64,000 nt of DNA from Halobacillus locisalis (lineage in GTDB: Bacteria > Bacillota > Bacilli > Bacillales > Halobacillaceae): NCBI RefSeq assembly GCF_013694105.1, contig NZ_JACEFG010000002.1, forward strand, positions 558,001 to 622,000, read 5' to 3'. Below, one piece after another: positions 25,997 through 37,600 of the stretch (the stretch's first letter is position 1; the number at the start of each line of letters is the position of its first letter). Both the position numbers and the translations under genes were made by a program. Below the pieces are notes generated by a model. The model was not told the DNA's origin and did not search any database. It saw nothing but the letters and a program-made list of their open reading frames with translations.

Positions 25997-28129
25997 ATGA
26001 ATCCATTGTTAATTGCAAACTGGATTCTGTTCCTTGGCGTAACGATTTATGGGTTCTACTTATTCGTTCGCGTCGTTCGTACACGTATCGCTTACATCAA
26101 GATGGGACGGAAATTCGAGTTTGATGGAGAAATTAAGAACCGTTTACGTAAAGTTGGGGTCAACGTATTCGGTCAGAAGAAATTATTGAAGGACAAAAAG
26201 TCAGGCATCATTCACGTCATGATGTTTTATGGATTTATCCTTGTCCAATTCGGAGCGATCGATTTCGTTTGGAAAGGACTAGCTCCTGATTCGCACCTAC
26301 CACTAGGACCTTTCTATGTAGGGTTCGTCTTTTTCCAAGAAATTGTGACGTTGACGATTTTAGTCGCCGTTATTTGGGCGTTCTACCGTCGTTATATTGA
26401 AAAACTTGTCCGCTTGAAGCGAGGGTTCAAAGCAGGTCTCGTGTTGATTTTCATCGGAACATTGATGGTTACCGTACTAGTCGGTAACGGAATGAGCTTG
26501 ATTTGGTTCGACCACCAAGGCGCTTGGACAGAACCTGTTGCGAGCATCATTGCAAGCGCTTTCGCTTGGTTGCCGCCAGCCGCCGCTGCTACGATCTTCT
26601 ATGTCATGTGGTGGATTCACTTACTTATCTTATTGACATTCTTAGTGTACGTACCTCAATCGAAGCACGCACACTTGATTGCTGCACCTGTTAACGTCTT
26701 CCTTAATCGTGAAGACCCGCCAGGTAAACTACAGCCGATCAATTTCGATATTGATGAAGAAGCGGATGAAGAGGACGTAAGCTTCGGAGTCGGGAAGATT
26801 GAAGACTTCAATCAACTTCAAATGATCGATTTATATGCCTGTGTGGAATGTGGACGATGCACGAACGTTTGTCCAGCTTCAGGGTCAGGTAAAATGCTTT
26901 CTCCGATGGACTTGATCATCAAATTGCGTGATCACTTAACAGAGAAAGGAGCGGCCGTGACAGGCCAAACGCCATGGGTTCCTTCCTACGCTTTCTCAGG
27001 TACAGAAGGCAATACGTTAGCTCAAATGGCTCGCGGGCAAGGGACAGATGAAGCTGCGGCGTCCATCGAAGCGGTTCATAATAAGAGTTTGATTGGCGAT
27101 GTCATCACTGAAGAAGAGCTATGGGCTTGTACGACGTGCCGTAACTGTGAAGATGCATGTCCGGTAATGAACGAACATGTGGATAAAATCATCGATCTGC
27201 GTCGTTACCTTGTCTTGACAGAAGGCAAGATGGATGCAGATGGTCAGCGTGCCATGATGAACATCGAACGCCAAGGTAACCCTTGGGGACTTTCTAAGAA
27301 AGAACGTGAAGACTGGCGCACGATTGAGGAAGATGTTCATATTCCAACCGTTAAAGAATTGAAAAAATCAGGTGAAGAATTTGAATACTTATTCTGGGTC
27401 AGCTCCATGGGATCCTACGATAACCGTAGTCAGAAAATCGCTCTTGCCTTTGCTAAATTGATGAATGCAGCGGGAATCAAGTTCGCCATTCTCGGTAACA
27501 AAGAGCAGAACTCTGGAGATACAGCTCGCCGGATGGGGAATGAATTCTTATTCCAAGAGCTTGCTGAGAAGAACATGAAAGAATTTACGAAAAATGATGT
27601 GAAGAAGATCATTACGATAGACCCTCACGCCTATAACATTTTCAAGAATGAGTATCCGGACTTCGGACTAGAAGCAGAAGTCTTCCACCATACGGAAATG
27701 CTTGCCGAATGGCTGAAGGATGGTCGCTTGAAACCTGAAGGTGTAGTGAATGAGAAGATCACCTATCACGACAGCTGTTACCTTGGTCGTTACAACGAAG
27801 TGTACCAGCCACCTCGTGAAGTGCTTGAGATGATTCCAGGTGTCGAAGTCGTCGAGATGAAACGAAACCGTTCGAACGGCATGTGCTGTGGAGCGGGTGG
27901 CGGAATGATGTGGATGGAAGAGAAATCCGGTAACCGCGTCAACGTCGCTCGTACAGAACAAGCACTCGAAGTCGAGCCGACGATGATCTCCAGTGGTTGT
28001 CCATTCTGTTTGACGATGCTGTCTGATGGAACGAAAGCGAAAGAAGTGGAAGAAGAAGTGAGCACGATGGATATTGCCGAAATTCTAGCGAAGTCCATGT
28101 TCGATCAAACAGAAGAGAAAACAGCATAA
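25997..28129 (+). CDS. fadF: Membrane Fe-S oxidoreductase FadF (acyl-CoA oxidation electron carrier)
   Basis: 710-aa membrane protein with about six N-terminal helices (residues about 1-230, NarI/gamma-like). Two CxxCxxCxxxCP ferredoxin motifs follow: CVECGRCTNVCP (about 282-293) and CTTCRNCEDACP (about 377-388). The C-terminus is of heterodisulfide-reductase type with two Cys-rich CCG repeats (CCGAGGG near 630). It likely passes electrons from ETF, reduced by acyl-CoA dehydrogenases, to menaquinone. It heads the beta-oxidation genes and is under the FadR-type site. The ATG follows AGAGGGGGAG. Confidence 0.92.
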   Translation: MNPLLIANWILFLGVTIYGFYLFVRVVRTRIAYIKMGRKFEFDGEIKNRLRKVGVNVFGQKKLLKDKKSGIIHVMMFYGFILVQFGAIDFVWKGLAPDSHLPLGPFYVGFVFFQEIVTLTILVAVIWAFYRRYIEKLVRLKRGFKAGLVLIFIGTLMVTVLVGNGMSLIWFDHQGAWTEPVASIIASAFAWLPPAAAATIFYVMWWIHLLILLTFLVYVPQSKHAHLIAAPVNVFLNREDPPGKLQPINFDIDEEADEEDVSFGVGKIEDFNQLQMIDLYACVECGRCTNVCPASGSGKMLSPMDLIIKLRDHLTEKGAAVTGQTPWVPSYAFSGTEGNTLAQMARGQGTDEAAASIEAVHNKSLIGDVITEEELWACTTCRNCEDACPVMNEHVDKIIDLRRYLVLTEGKMDADGQRAMMNIERQGNPWGLSKKEREDWRTIEEDVHIPTVKELKKSGEEFEYLFWVSSMGSYDNRSQKIALAFAKLMNAAGIKFAILGNKEQNSGDTARRMGNEFLFQELAEKNMKEFTKNDVKKIITIDPHAYNIFKNEYPDFGLEAEVFHHTEMLAEWLKDGRLKPEGVVNEKITYHDSCYLGRYNEVYQPPREVLEMIPGVEVVEMKRNRSNGMCCGAGGGMMWMEEKSGNRVNVARTEQALEVEPTMISSGCPFCLTMLSDGTKAKEVEEEVSTMDIAEILAKSMFDQTEEKTA

Positions 28130-28182
28130 TTAGGTACAATACGATTTAATTGTCGAAAAAGCGAAAATAGTATAAAAATTAT

Positions 28183-28214
28183 GGAAAGTGTACGCGATCT
28201 TAGGTACACTTTCC
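28183..28214 (+). terminator. Hairpin between fadF and the thiolase gene
   Basis: GGAAAGTGTA and TACACTTTCC form a 10-bp perfect stem with a 12-base loop and a weak T tail. It may act as a partial terminator or as an mRNA processing site. Confidence 0.5.
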
Positions 28215-28226
28215 TTATGGGAAGAA

Positions 28227-28244
28227 ATTGAGCGAGCGTTCAAT
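28227..28244 (+). promoter_or_regulatory. Degenerate FadR-like palindrome upstream of thiolase gene
   Basis: ATTGA-GCGAGCGT-TCAAT is palindromic and resembles the FadR operator, with several mismatches. It lies about 45 bases before the thiolase start. Confidence 0.35.
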
Positions 28245-28287
28245 CGCCAATTTTGTAAGCGTTACCAATTAAGGGAGGAAATCAAAT

Positions 28288-29475
28288 ATGCGTAAAACAG
28301 TGATTGTTTCGGGAGCCCGTACACCGTTCGGAAAATTCGGGGGAGGTCTAGCACCTCTGACCGCTGCTCAACTTGGCGGAATCGCCATCAAGGCAGCTTT
28401 AGAGCGTAGCAACTTCAAACCAGAAGATGTAGGGGAAGTCATTATGGGGACGGTTCTGCAAGGTGGGCAAGGTCAATTACCTTCCCGTCAGGCCTCAAGA
28501 GAAGCAGGCATTCCGTGGGACGTCAAAACAGAGACGGTGAACAAAGTGTGTGCTTCAGGAATGAGAAGTGTCACGATGGCTGATCAGTTCATCCGCCTTG
28601 GAGATGAAGATGTGATTGTGGCTGGTGGAATGGAAAGCATGAGCAATGCTCCATATTTCATGCCGAAAGCACGCTGGGGTTTACGCATGGGCGATGCCTC
28701 TGTCAAAGATATGATGGTGCATGACGGGTTGACGTGTTCCTTTGAACAGGTACATATGGGGAACTATGGAAACCGCACGGCAGAAGAATTCGAATTGACA
28801 CGAGAAGCACAAGATGAATGGTCCTATAGAAGTCACCAACGAGCGGTGAAAGCAACGGAAGACGGCGTGCTGGCTGAAGAAATCGTACCTGTCGAAGTGC
28901 CACAACGAAAAGGCGATCCGGTCGTCGTCGGTCAAGACGAAGCGCCAAGAAAGAGTACGACCATCGAAGCGCTGTCCAAACTTCGCCCCGTCTTCGATCC
29001 ACAAGGGACGATTACAGCGGGTAACGCACCTGGGGTCAATGATGGTGCAGCCGCAATGTTATTAATGTCTGATGAAAAAGCGGAACAAATCGGTGCAACG
29101 CCGCTGGCGACGATTATCGCCCACGACGAAATTGCCGTCGAAGCTCAAGATTTTCCGCAAACGCCGGGGTTGGTCATCAATAAGATTCTTGAAAAAGCCG
29201 GGAAGTCCATCGACGAAATCGATTTGTTTGAAGTGAACGAAGCGTTCGCAGCCGTTTCCTTAGCAAGCGGAAAAATTGCTGGTCTCGATCCTGAGAAAGT
29301 AAACGTCAATGGAGGAGCCGTTGCTCTCGGTCACCCGATCGGCGCAAGTGGTGCACGTATCCTGTTGACGCTTGCCTATGAATTGAAGCGCCGCGGGGGA
29401 GGAGTCGGAATCGCAGCGATCTGTTCTGGCGGCGGTCAAGGTGATGCCGTCATGATCGAAGTACCGAAACAATAG
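28288..29475 (+). CDS. Acetyl-CoA C-acyltransferase (thiolase)
   Basis: 395-aa thiolase that cleaves 3-ketoacyl-CoA in beta-oxidation, or condenses two acetyl-CoA. The active-site Cys is in [11 protein letters not shown] (about residue 89). The C-terminal [10 protein letters not shown] (His about 351) and CSGGGQGDA (Cys about 381) are intact. The start has AGGGAGG upstream. The next four genes are catabolic partners in the same direction with short gaps, so a single operon is likely. By sequence alone MmgA-like biosynthetic and degradative forms are hard to tell apart; context favours degradation. Confidence 0.93.
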   Translation: MRKTVIVSGARTPFGKFGGGLAPLTAAQLGGIAIKAALERSNFKPEDVGEVIMGTVLQGGQGQLPSRQASREAGIPWDVKTETVNKVCASGMRSVTMADQFIRLGDEDVIVAGGMESMSNAPYFMPKARWGLRMGDASVKDMMVHDGLTCSFEQVHMGNYGNRTAEEFELTREAQDEWSYRSHQRAVKATEDGVLAEEIVPVEVPQRKGDPVVVGQDEAPRKSTTIEALSKLRPVFDPQGTITAGNAPGVNDGAAAMLLMSDEKAEQIGATPLATIIAHDEIAVEAQDFPQTPGLVINKILEKAGKSIDEIDLFEVNEAFAAVSLASGKIAGLDPEKVNVNGGAVALGHPIGASGARILLTLAYELKRRGGGVGIAAICSGGGQGDAVMIEVPKQ

Positions 29476-29492
29476 AGAAGGGAGAGGCACAC

Positions 29493-30344
29493 ATGACAAT
29501 ACAAAACGTAATGGTGATCGGTGCGGGTCAAATGGGAGCGGGAATCGCTCAAGTATTTGCTCAAGCCGGACTACAAGTGAAACTGAACGATATGAAACAG
29601 GAAGCATTAGATAAAGGGCTGTCAGGCATCGAAAAACGCCTCGCCCGTGCTGTAGAAAAAGGGAAAATGACGGATGGTGAGCAAAAGGAAGCTTTTGCCC
29701 GACTGTCTGGCACGACAAAGCTCGAAGACGCATCAGACTGTGATCTCGTCATTGAAGCGGTCGTTGAGAGTATGGACGTGAAAGAGAGTGTCTTCAAACG
29801 CTTGGATGAGATCACGCCGAAGCATGCCATTCTAGCGACGAACACCTCTTCTTTACCGATTACAGAGATTGCTGCTGTAACGAACCGTCCAGATCAAGTG
29901 ATTGGCATGCACTTCATGAACCCGGTTCCTGTCATGAAGCTAGTCGAAATCATTCGAGCGATTCAGACGAGTGATGAAACGTATCAGGCAATTGAAGATA
30001 TGACCAAACGTCTGAACAAATCACCCGTCGAGGTCGAGGACTTTCCTGGATTCGTTTCGAACCGCATTTTGATGCCGATGATCAACGAAGCGATTTATAC
30101 CGTTTATGAAGGTGTCGCTTCACCAGAGGATGTGGATACGGTGATGAAGCTTGGCATGAACCACCCGATGGGGCCACTGACGTTAGCTGACTTCATTGGC
30201 CTTGATACGTGCTTGTACATTATGGAGGTTCTTCACGAAGGATTCGGTGACAGTAAATACCGCCCTTGTCCACTACTGCGTAAATACGTCAAAGCGGGCT
30301 GGCTCGGTAAGAAGTCCGGACGTGGATTCTACAGCTACGAATAA
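29493..30344 (+). CDS. 3-hydroxybutyryl-CoA dehydrogenase
   Basis: 283-aa NAD-dependent dehydrogenase of the Hbd/MmgB family that oxidises 3-hydroxyacyl-CoA to 3-ketoacyl-CoA. The Rossmann motif [16 protein letters not shown] is at about residues 8-23. The catalytic His lies in [15 protein letters not shown] (about 138-152), and [16 protein letters not shown] is near 220. It lies 17 bases after the thiolase gene, with AAGGGAGAGG upstream, and 21 bases before the first acyl-CoA dehydrogenase gene. Confidence 0.95.
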   Translation: MTIQNVMVIGAGQMGAGIAQVFAQAGLQVKLNDMKQEALDKGLSGIEKRLARAVEKGKMTDGEQKEAFARLSGTTKLEDASDCDLVIEAVVESMDVKESVFKRLDEITPKHAILATNTSSLPITEIAAVTNRPDQVIGMHFMNPVPVMKLVEIIRAIQTSDETYQAIEDMTKRLNKSPVEVEDFPGFVSNRILMPMINEAIYTVYEGVASPEDVDTVMKLGMNHPMGPLTLADFIGLDTCLYIMEVLHEGFGDSKYRPCPLLRKYVKAGWLGKKSGRGFYSYE

Positions 30345-30365
30345 CAGGTGAAGGGGAGAGCAACG

Positions 30366-31511
30366 ATGCATTTACAACTCACTGAAGAACAAGAAATGAT
30401 GAAAAAGATGGTCCGTGACTTTGCGGAAAAAGAAGTTGCTCCAGCGGTTGAGCGGATGGAAGCGGAAGATCGCTTTCCTGAAGAGTTGATCCCGAAAATG
30501 GGAGAGCTCGGGTTGATGGGAGTTCCGATTCCAGAGAAGTACGGCGGTGCTGAAATGGACTACACCTCCTACATCATTGCCATTCACGAACTTTCCAAGG
30601 TCAGTGCAACAGTCGGTGTCATTCTTTCTGTCCACACGTCTGTCGGGACGAATCCGATTTTATATTTCGGAACAGAAGAACAGAAACAAAAATATATCCC
30701 TAAACTTGCTTCTGGTGAATACCTTGGTGCTTTTGCCTTGACGGAACCGAGTGCCGGGTCGGATGCCGGAAGCTTGAAAACACGAGCGAAGCGTGATGGC
30801 GATCATTATGTATTGAATGGAGAAAAAGTATTCATTACAAATGGCGGTAATGCGGATACATTTATCGTGTTTGCCCGTACAAATCCAGATGAATCAACGG
30901 GGAAAGGGCTAAGCGCATTCATTATAGAACGCGATACGCCAGGCTTTTCGGTCGGAAAAGCGGAGAAAAAAATGGGCATGCACGGATCGAGCACGGTGTC
31001 CTTGAATTTCGACCAGTGTAAAGTGCCTGTTTCTCAGCGTCTCGGCGAAGAAGGCGAAGGCTATAAAATCGCCCTTGCGAACTTGAATACCGGGCGTATC
31101 GGCATTGCCGCTCAATCACTAGGGATTGCGGAAGCTGCTTTAGAACATGCCGTCGCTTATGCAAAAGAGCGCGAACAGTTCGGAAAGCCGATTGCGAACC
31201 TGCAAGGCATTTCCTTTAAACTCGCGGACATGGCAACGGCTTTCGAGTCCTCGAAGCTCTTGACGTATAACGCCGCTTCCTTGCACGGTGCAGGAAAACC
31301 GTGTGTGAAAGAAGCCTCGATGGCCAAACTATTCGCTTCGAAAACCGCCGTGAATAACGCGATCGAAGCGGTCCAAGTGCACGGCGGATATGGATATACC
31401 GAAGATTACGCCGTCGAACGATTTTTCCGAGATGCGAAAGTATGTGAAATCTACGAAGGCACAAGCGAAATCCAACGCGTCGTAATCGGCAACCAATTGA
31501 TAAGAAACTAG
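30366..31511 (+). CDS. Acyl-CoA dehydrogenase (first copy)
   Basis: 381-aa FAD-dependent acyl-CoA dehydrogenase of the short/branched-chain type. Signature strings are LTEPSAGSDAGS (about residues 124-135), the C-terminal [12 protein letters not shown] and the catalytic Glu in CEIYEGTSEIQR (about 361-372). ATG 30366 is chosen because AGGGGAGAG precedes it; GTG 30348 adds six unlikely residues. Roughly half of its residues match the next gene by eye, suggesting duplication with different substrate choice. It passes electrons to ETF and then FadF. Confidence 0.94.
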   Translation: MHLQLTEEQEMMKKMVRDFAEKEVAPAVERMEAEDRFPEELIPKMGELGLMGVPIPEKYGGAEMDYTSYIIAIHELSKVSATVGVILSVHTSVGTNPILYFGTEEQKQKYIPKLASGEYLGAFALTEPSAGSDAGSLKTRAKRDGDHYVLNGEKVFITNGGNADTFIVFARTNPDESTGKGLSAFIIERDTPGFSVGKAEKKMGMHGSSTVSLNFDQCKVPVSQRLGEEGEGYKIALANLNTGRIGIAAQSLGIAEAALEHAVAYAKEREQFGKPIANLQGISFKLADMATAFESSKLLTYNAASLHGAGKPCVKEASMAKLFASKTAVNNAIEAVQVHGGYGYTEDYAVERFFRDAKVCEIYEGTSEIQRVVIGNQLIRN

Positions 31512-31523
31512 AGGAGGATCACT

Positions 31524-32666
31524 ATGAATTTCACATTAACAGAAGAGCAGCAAATGCTAAGGAAAATGGTCCGCGACTTTGCAAAAAATGAAGTCGAGCC
31601 GACAGCGGCAGAGCGTGATGAAGAGGAACGGTTCGACCGCGAGATTTTTGACAAAATGGCGGAGCTCGGTCTGACAGGTATTCCGTGGCCAGAAGAATAT
31701 AGCGGCATCGGTTCGGACTTCGTAAGTTACGTCATTGCCGTCGAAGAACTTTCGCGCGTGTGTGCATCGACAGGCGTGACGCTGTCCGCTCACATTTCAC
31801 TGGCTAGCTGGCCGATTTATAAATTCGGTAACGAAGAACAGAAGAAAACATTCTTAGCCCAACTCGCATCAGGTGAGAAACTAGGAGCCTACGCATTATC
31901 TGAGCCTGGCGCAGGTAGTGACGTATCGTCCATGAAAACGCAAGCCAAGCTCGATGGCGACCATTATGTGCTGAACGGCAACAAAGTATGGATCACAAAC
32001 GGTGGAGTGGGCGATCTTTACGTCGTTTTTGCCAAAACAGATCCGGACGCCGGAAACCGTGGCATCAGTGCCTTCATCGTAGAAAAAGGAACACCAGGAT
32101 TCACATTCGGTAAAAAAGAGAAGAAGCTCGGAATCCGCTCGTCACCAACGACGGAGCTCGTTTTCGAAGATTGTAAAATTCCGAAAGAGAACCTGCTCGG
32201 TGAAGAAGGAGAAGGGTTCAAGATTGCGATGATGACCCTTGATGGTGGACGTAACGGAATTGCTGCCCAAGCGGTCGGCATCGCACAAGGTGCACTTGAT
32301 GAGTCCGTAGCCTACTCGAAAGAACGCGAACAGTTCGGTAAGCCGATTGCCAAGCTGCAAGGTATCTCATTCAAACTGGCTGACATGGCAACAGAAATAG
32401 AAGCTAGCAGACTATTGACCTATCAAGCGGCATACTTAGAATCCGAAGGCCTTCCATACTCCAAAGCCTCCGCCATGGCGAAACTATTTGCCGGCGACGC
32501 CGCAATGCGCATCACAACAGAAGCCGTCCAAGTTCACGGAGGCTACGGGTACACGAAAGACTACCCAGTCGAACGCTACATGCGTGATGCGAAAATTACG
32601 CAAATCTACGAAGGCACCCAAGAAATCCAACGCCTCGTCATCGGCCGCATGGTAACCAAAGACTAA
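31524..32666 (+). CDS. acdA: Acyl-CoA dehydrogenase (AcdA-like)
   Basis: 380-aa acyl-CoA dehydrogenase, 12 bases after the first copy. It has [12 protein letters not shown] (about residues 123-134), [12 protein letters not shown] and [13 protein letters not shown] with the catalytic Glu. In B. subtilis acdA stands between rpoE and fadF; here the same interval contains both dehydrogenases plus meaB and icmF. The ATG has AGAGGAGG upstream. The symbol is given by position and family. Confidence 0.92.
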   Translation: MNFTLTEEQQMLRKMVRDFAKNEVEPTAAERDEEERFDREIFDKMAELGLTGIPWPEEYSGIGSDFVSYVIAVEELSRVCASTGVTLSAHISLASWPIYKFGNEEQKKTFLAQLASGEKLGAYALSEPGAGSDVSSMKTQAKLDGDHYVLNGNKVWITNGGVGDLYVVFAKTDPDAGNRGISAFIVEKGTPGFTFGKKEKKLGIRSSPTTELVFEDCKIPKENLLGEEGEGFKIAMMTLDGGRNGIAAQAVGIAQGALDESVAYSKEREQFGKPIAKLQGISFKLADMATEIEASRLLTYQAAYLESEGLPYSKASAMAKLFAGDAAMRITTEAVQVHGGYGYTKDYPVERYMRDAKITQIYEGTQEIQRLVIGRMVTKD

Positions 32667-32696
32667 GTTTCTATAAAAATAGGGGGAGGAACGAGA

Positions 32697-32750
32697 GGGC
32701 AGGGAAAATAGCTCGCTTTCCGCGGGGAGTGCTGAGATCTCGTGAAACTT
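32697..32750 (-). repeat. Truncated dispersed repeat, copy I (reverse)
   Basis: TAGCTCGCTTTCCGCGGGGAGTGCTGAG matches the left half of reverse copies over a 28-bp stretch, but the element stops soon after. No matching right arm is seen. Confidence 0.55.
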
Positions 32751-32790
32751 CTCCGGTGCTTTTAAATGCTGGTTTACTAGCCGCAAATAA

Positions 32791-32962
32791 GTTTCGTCCC
32801 TGTACTTTAAAAAAGGTGGTTGGGGAAATGGGGAGACTCCTGTGGGATTTAGCGGGACAGGTGAGACCCCACAGGGAGGAACGACCGAGGAGGCTCACCG
32901 CCCGCCCCGCGGAAAGCGACTCATTTCCCCAACCACCTTCCTCTACCTAGTGAAGACGAAAC
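32791..32962 (+). repeat. Dispersed palindromic repeat, copy J (forward)
   Basis: Outer arms GTTTCGTC/GACGAAAC are perfect. Inner arms AAGGTGGTTGGGGAAATG (32813-32830)/CATTTCCCCAACCACCTT (32922-32939) are perfect over 18 bp. It lies between acdA and meaB. Confidence 0.92.
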
Positions 32963-33012
32963 GGTCCACTCGCAAAAGAATACGACATATAGAAAGCTGC
33001 AGGTGAAAGAAG

Positions 33013-33951
33013 ATGCATCCACTCGCCGAACGAATCCAAAACCAAGACATGCGCGCCCTCGCCCGCGCCATCACACTGATCGAGAACGACGATGACGATA
33101 AATTGGAATTGATGAGCGACATTTTTTCTATCCAAAAACAAGCCCATTATATCGGCATCACCGGCTCACCAGGAGCAGGGAAAAGCTCTCTCATCAATCG
33201 CTTGCTCACGTATATCCGGCGTCTGGATCTGACGGTTGCCGTCATCGCCGTCGATCCGACCAGTCCCTTCAGCGGCGGATCGCTGCTTGGGGACCGGACG
33301 CGCATGAATCAACACTTCATGGACCCCGGAATTTTCATACGGAGCATGGCGACGAGAGGAAGTCTTGGTGGATTGGCTCGTTCGACGAAAGACGCGATTC
33401 GTGTCTGTGATGCATACGGGTATGATGTCGTACTCGTCGAGACAGTCGGTGTCGGGCAATCCGAGCTCGACATCATGAAAGCCGTCGATACGACAGGTCT
33501 CGTCCTTACACCGAATAGCGGCGACGTTCTGCAGATTTTCAAAGCCGGGATCATGGAGATTGCCGATTTGTTCATTATCAACAAAGCGGACCTGCCCGGT
33601 GTCGGAAAACTGAAAGCGACGTTAGAAGAATACATGATGATTGTTCAACCCAAAGGATGGCAACCCCCGATCATCCCTACTATTTCGACGGAAAATCAAG
33701 GAATGCAGGAACTTTGGGAGAAAATGAGCGATCACCAAACCTACTTATATGAAACGAACCAAGGTCGTGCACGACGTGAGCAACAATTGAAGCTTGAAGT
33801 GTACGACTTGATCCGTGAAGAGATTTGGCGCGAAGTCAGAACAGAGATCGAGCAGGATCAACGAAAGCAAGAAGCCTTTCACAATCCGGACGCTGACCCC
33901 TACCAGTTGGCCCGCTCGTGGTTTCAAAATTGGATGAGAAAAGGGGAATGA
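33013..33951 (+). CDS. meaB: Methylmalonyl-CoA-mutase-type G-protein chaperone MeaB
   Basis: 312-aa SIMIBI-class GTPase. Walker A GSPGAGKSS (about residues 53-61), VDPTSPFSGGSLLGDRTRM (about 82-100), ETVGVGQSE switch region and NKAD are all present. MeaB-family proteins gate cofactor loading and protect B12-dependent acyl-CoA mutases. IcmF two genes downstream carries its own MeaB-like domain, so a second free copy is notable. It may serve a separate methylmalonyl-CoA mutase elsewhere. The ATG follows AGGTGAAAGA. Confidence 0.93.
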   Translation: MHPLAERIQNQDMRALARAITLIENDDDDKLELMSDIFSIQKQAHYIGITGSPGAGKSSLINRLLTYIRRLDLTVAVIAVDPTSPFSGGSLLGDRTRMNQHFMDPGIFIRSMATRGSLGGLARSTKDAIRVCDAYGYDVVLVETVGVGQSELDIMKAVDTTGLVLTPNSGDVLQIFKAGIMEIADLFIINKADLPGVGKLKATLEEYMMIVQPKGWQPPIIPTISTENQGMQELWEKMSDHQTYLYETNQGRARREQQLKLEVYDLIREEIWREVRTEIEQDQRKQEAFHNPDADPYQLARSWFQNWMRKGE

Positions 33952-33953
33952 CG

Positions 33954-34580
33954 ATGGCCAAAAAAGAAGTCCCTTCTTCCATAAAAGATGAAGCACTTGT
34001 ACTGAAGAGAAGAAATCAGATGATTAAAGGTGCGGTCACGCTTTTTATTGAAAAAGGATTCCATAAAACGACCACTCGTGAGATTGCGAAAGCGTCAGGG
34101 TTCAGTATCGGCACACTTTACGAATATATTCGAACGAAAGAGGATGTCCTGTTTCTTGTCTGTGACTCGATTTACAGGCGAGTGAAAGCGCGTATGGAGG
34201 CATCGATTGATCCACGTGAAACATCGGTTCAAAGCCTTGTGCATGCGATCCGTTCCTATTTCCAGCTGATGGATGACATGCAGGATGAAGTCCTCGTCAT
34301 GTATCAAGAGGTCAAGTCGCTCCCGCGAGATGCGCAGGATTATGTATTGCAGAAGGAGCGGGACATGGTCTCGATGCTCGAAGAAGTGATTCGCAACAGC
34401 CTGCCACATCAGAAATCCGATTCGGAAGTTACGCTGCTCGCAAACAATATTTTCGTCCAAGGACAAATGTGGGGCTTCAGACGCTGGATATTGCAGCGGT
34501 CTTTTACCATCGAAACGTACACCGACTTACAAATTCAATTGCTGCTTGAAGGCTTAGGAGAGTTTCAAGAAGAACGATAA
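33954..34580 (+). CDS. TetR family regulator, FadR-like
   Basis: 208-aa TetR-type repressor. The N-terminal helix-turn-helix is at about residues 22-65 (TLFIEKGFHKTTTREIAKAS, then GTLYEYIRTKEDVL). The C-terminal ligand domain is of the fatty-acid regulator type. The gene starts two bases after meaB and lies in the acyl-CoA operon, so it probably senses acyl-CoA and controls these genes. Whether it or another FadR binds the site at 25880 is not known. The start follows AAAAGGGG. Confidence 0.88.
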   Translation: MAKKEVPSSIKDEALVLKRRNQMIKGAVTLFIEKGFHKTTTREIAKASGFSIGTLYEYIRTKEDVLFLVCDSIYRRVKARMEASIDPRETSVQSLVHAIRSYFQLMDDMQDEVLVMYQEVKSLPRDAQDYVLQKERDMVSMLEEVIRNSLPHQKSDSEVTLLANNIFVQGQMWGFRRWILQRSFTIETYTDLQIQLLLEGLGEFQEER

Positions 34581-34600
34581 TTTAAAGGAGGAGCTTGATT

Positions 34601-37600
34601 ATGGAACAACCGACGGTCTATAAGCCTAAAAACCCCGTCCGTTTTGTCACGTCATCCAGCCTGTTTGATGGTCACGATGCTTCCATCAATATCATGAGAC
34701 GGATTTTGCAGTCGACAGGTGCCGAAGTGATCCACCTCGGTCACAACCGTTCTGTAGAAGAAGTCGTCAACGCTGCCATTCAGGAAGACGTACAAGGGAT
34801 CGCGATTTCATCTTATCAGGGCGGACATGTGGAATACTTCAAATACATGGTCGACTTGTTGAAAGAAAAAGGTGCCGATCACATCCGCGTATACGGAGGC
34901 GGGGGAGGTGTCATCATCCCTCGTGAAATCAAAGAACTTCATGAATACGGCGTCGCGCGGGTCTTCTCACCTGAAGATGGCCGGACATACGGACTTCAAG
35001 GCATGATCAACCAAATGATCGAAGAATGTGATTTTCTTCCGCCGCTTCAAGTGGAAGAAGGCGTAAAACAACTGACGAACGGCGACCACCAAGCCATCGC
35101 GCGTTTTATTACGTATGTAGAAAATACACCGAAACAAGAGCGTGAAGCGGTTGCGGCTTTTGAAACGGCTGTTGAGAAGGTTCAGGAAAAAACGATTCCT
35201 GTGCTCGGGATAACTGGAACAGGTGGAGCAGGGAAAAGCTCGCTCACCGATGAATTGATTCGCCGGTTCGTCAATGAAATCCCGGACAAGAAAATCGCGA
35301 TTTTGTCTGTCGATCCGACGAAACGGAAGACGGGTGGCGCGTTACTTGGGGACCGTATTCGCATGAACGCCATCTTCAATCCTCGCGTGTACATGCGCTC
35401 GCTAGCTACGAGGGATGCACGTTCCGAACTGTCCACCGCGGTGGAAGAAGCGATCCAAGTAGTCAAGGCGGCCGGTGTCGATTTCATCATTATTGAAACG
35501 AGTGGAATCGGGCAAGGGGATGCCGCGATCACGGATATCACCGATTTATCGATGTATGTGATGACCGCTGAATTCGGAGCTCCTTCTCAGCTTGAGAAAA
35601 TTGACATGATCGACTTCGCTGACTTCATCGTGATCAACAAGTTTGAACAAAAGGGATCAGAAGACGCGTTCAATCAGGTGAAGAAACAATACCAGCGCAG
35701 TCATATGCTCTTCCATGAAGACGATGCCAAATTCCCTGTCTTCGGTACCATCGCCAGTCAGTTCAATGATCCTGGCACGAATACGTTATTCGCATCGGTT
35801 GTCGATGAGTTGAATGAACGATTCGCTTGGAACAATGAAACATCGTTCGAGCGCGTTGATAAAGTCGAAAAACAGAACGTCATCATCCCGAACGACCGCA
35901 AACAATACTTGCGTGACATCTCTTTGGCGGTCCGGGATTACCATCAAGAAACAGAGGACGAAGCGGAAAAAGCCCGTAAGCTGTATCAGTTGAAAGGGAC
36001 GCTGTCCGCGCTTGAAGATGAGGAAGCGAAAGCGAGTATCGAACGACTCATCGAAGATTACGAAAGGTCGATCGATCGGGATGCCAAAGAAAAGCTCGAC
36101 GATTGGAACGGCTTGCACGAACGCTATAGTGGCGACACGTATAGCTTCAAAGTCCGGGATAAGGAAATTACGATGGATCTGAATACAGAGAGCCTGGCAG
36201 GGATCAAAGTTCCGAAAGTCGCTTTGCCGAGGTATTCTGATTGGGGCGACCGTTTGACGTGGTTATTGAAGGAGAACGTCCCAGGGGCCTTCCCATTCAC
36301 GGCAGGCGTATTCCCGTTCAAACGTAAAGGGGAAGATCCGAAACGCCAATTTGCCGGTGAAGGAACGCCTGAGCGCACGAACCGTCGTTTCCATTACTTA
36401 TCAGAAGGGGACGATGCCAAGCGCTTGAGTACGGCTTTTGACTCCGTGACGCTATATGGTGAAGACCCGGATGAGCGCCCGGATATTTACGGTAAAGTCG
36501 GAGAAAGCGGCGTGAATATCTGTACTTTGGAAGATATGAAAAAGCTGTATGACGGCTTCGATCTCGTCGACCCGACAACGTCAGTATCGATGACCATCAA
36601 TGGACCGGCGCCTATTATCCTTGCGATGTTCTTCAATACGGCCATCGACCAGCAGCTCGCCCGCTTCCAAGAGGAGAATGGACGGGAGCCGAATGCAGAA
36701 GAAGCGGCGAAGATCAAAGAGGAAACGATTCATGTTGTGCGTGGTACAGTGCAGGCCGATATCCTGAAAGAGGACCAAGGTCAGAACACTTGTATTTTCT
36801 CAACAGAATTCGCACTCCGTATGATGGGAGATATCCAGCAGTACTTCATCGACCATGAAGTGCGCAACTATTATTCGGTTTCCATTTCCGGCTATCACAT
36901 TGCCGAAGCGGGAGCGAACCCGATTACGCAGCTCGCCTTCACGCTTGCAAACGGATTTACGTACGTCGAGTATTACTTGAGCAGAGGTATGGATATCAAC
37001 AAATTCGCACCGAACCTGTCATTCTTTTTCTCAAACGGTCTCGATCCGGAATACACCGTTCTTGGCCGCGTAGCGAGACGGATTTGGGCGATTGTCATGA
37101 AAAATAAGTATGGCGCCAACGAGCGAAGTCAGAAGCTGAAGTACCATATTCAGACGTCCGGCCGTTCCCTGCACGCACAGGAAATCGACTTCAACGATAT
37201 CCGCACGACGCTGCAGGCCTTGATCGCCATTCAAGATAACTGTAACTCGCTGCACACGAACTCATACGATGAAGCGATTACGACGCCGACTGAAGAATCC
37301 GTCCGCCGCGCGATGGCGATTCAGATGATCATCAGCAAAGAATTCGGACTGACGAAAAACGAGAACTCCTTGCAAGGTTCGTATATTATCCGCGAGCTGA
37401 CAGACCTTGTCGAAGAAGCGGTGTTACAAGAGTTCGAACGCATCAACGATCGTGGTGGCGTGCTCGGTGCGATGGAACGCCAATACCAGCGAGGAAAAAT
37501 CCAGGAAGAATCACTTTATTATGAAGGCAAAAAACATTCAGGGGAGCTACCGATCGTCGGTGTGAATACTTACTTGAATCCTAATCCACCTTCAGAAGAG

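Noticed and set aside
28183-28214. Hairpin after fadF as a full stop between two operons
   Set aside because: The T tail is weak and the genes on both sides belong to one pathway, so I keep it only as a partial terminator or processing site.
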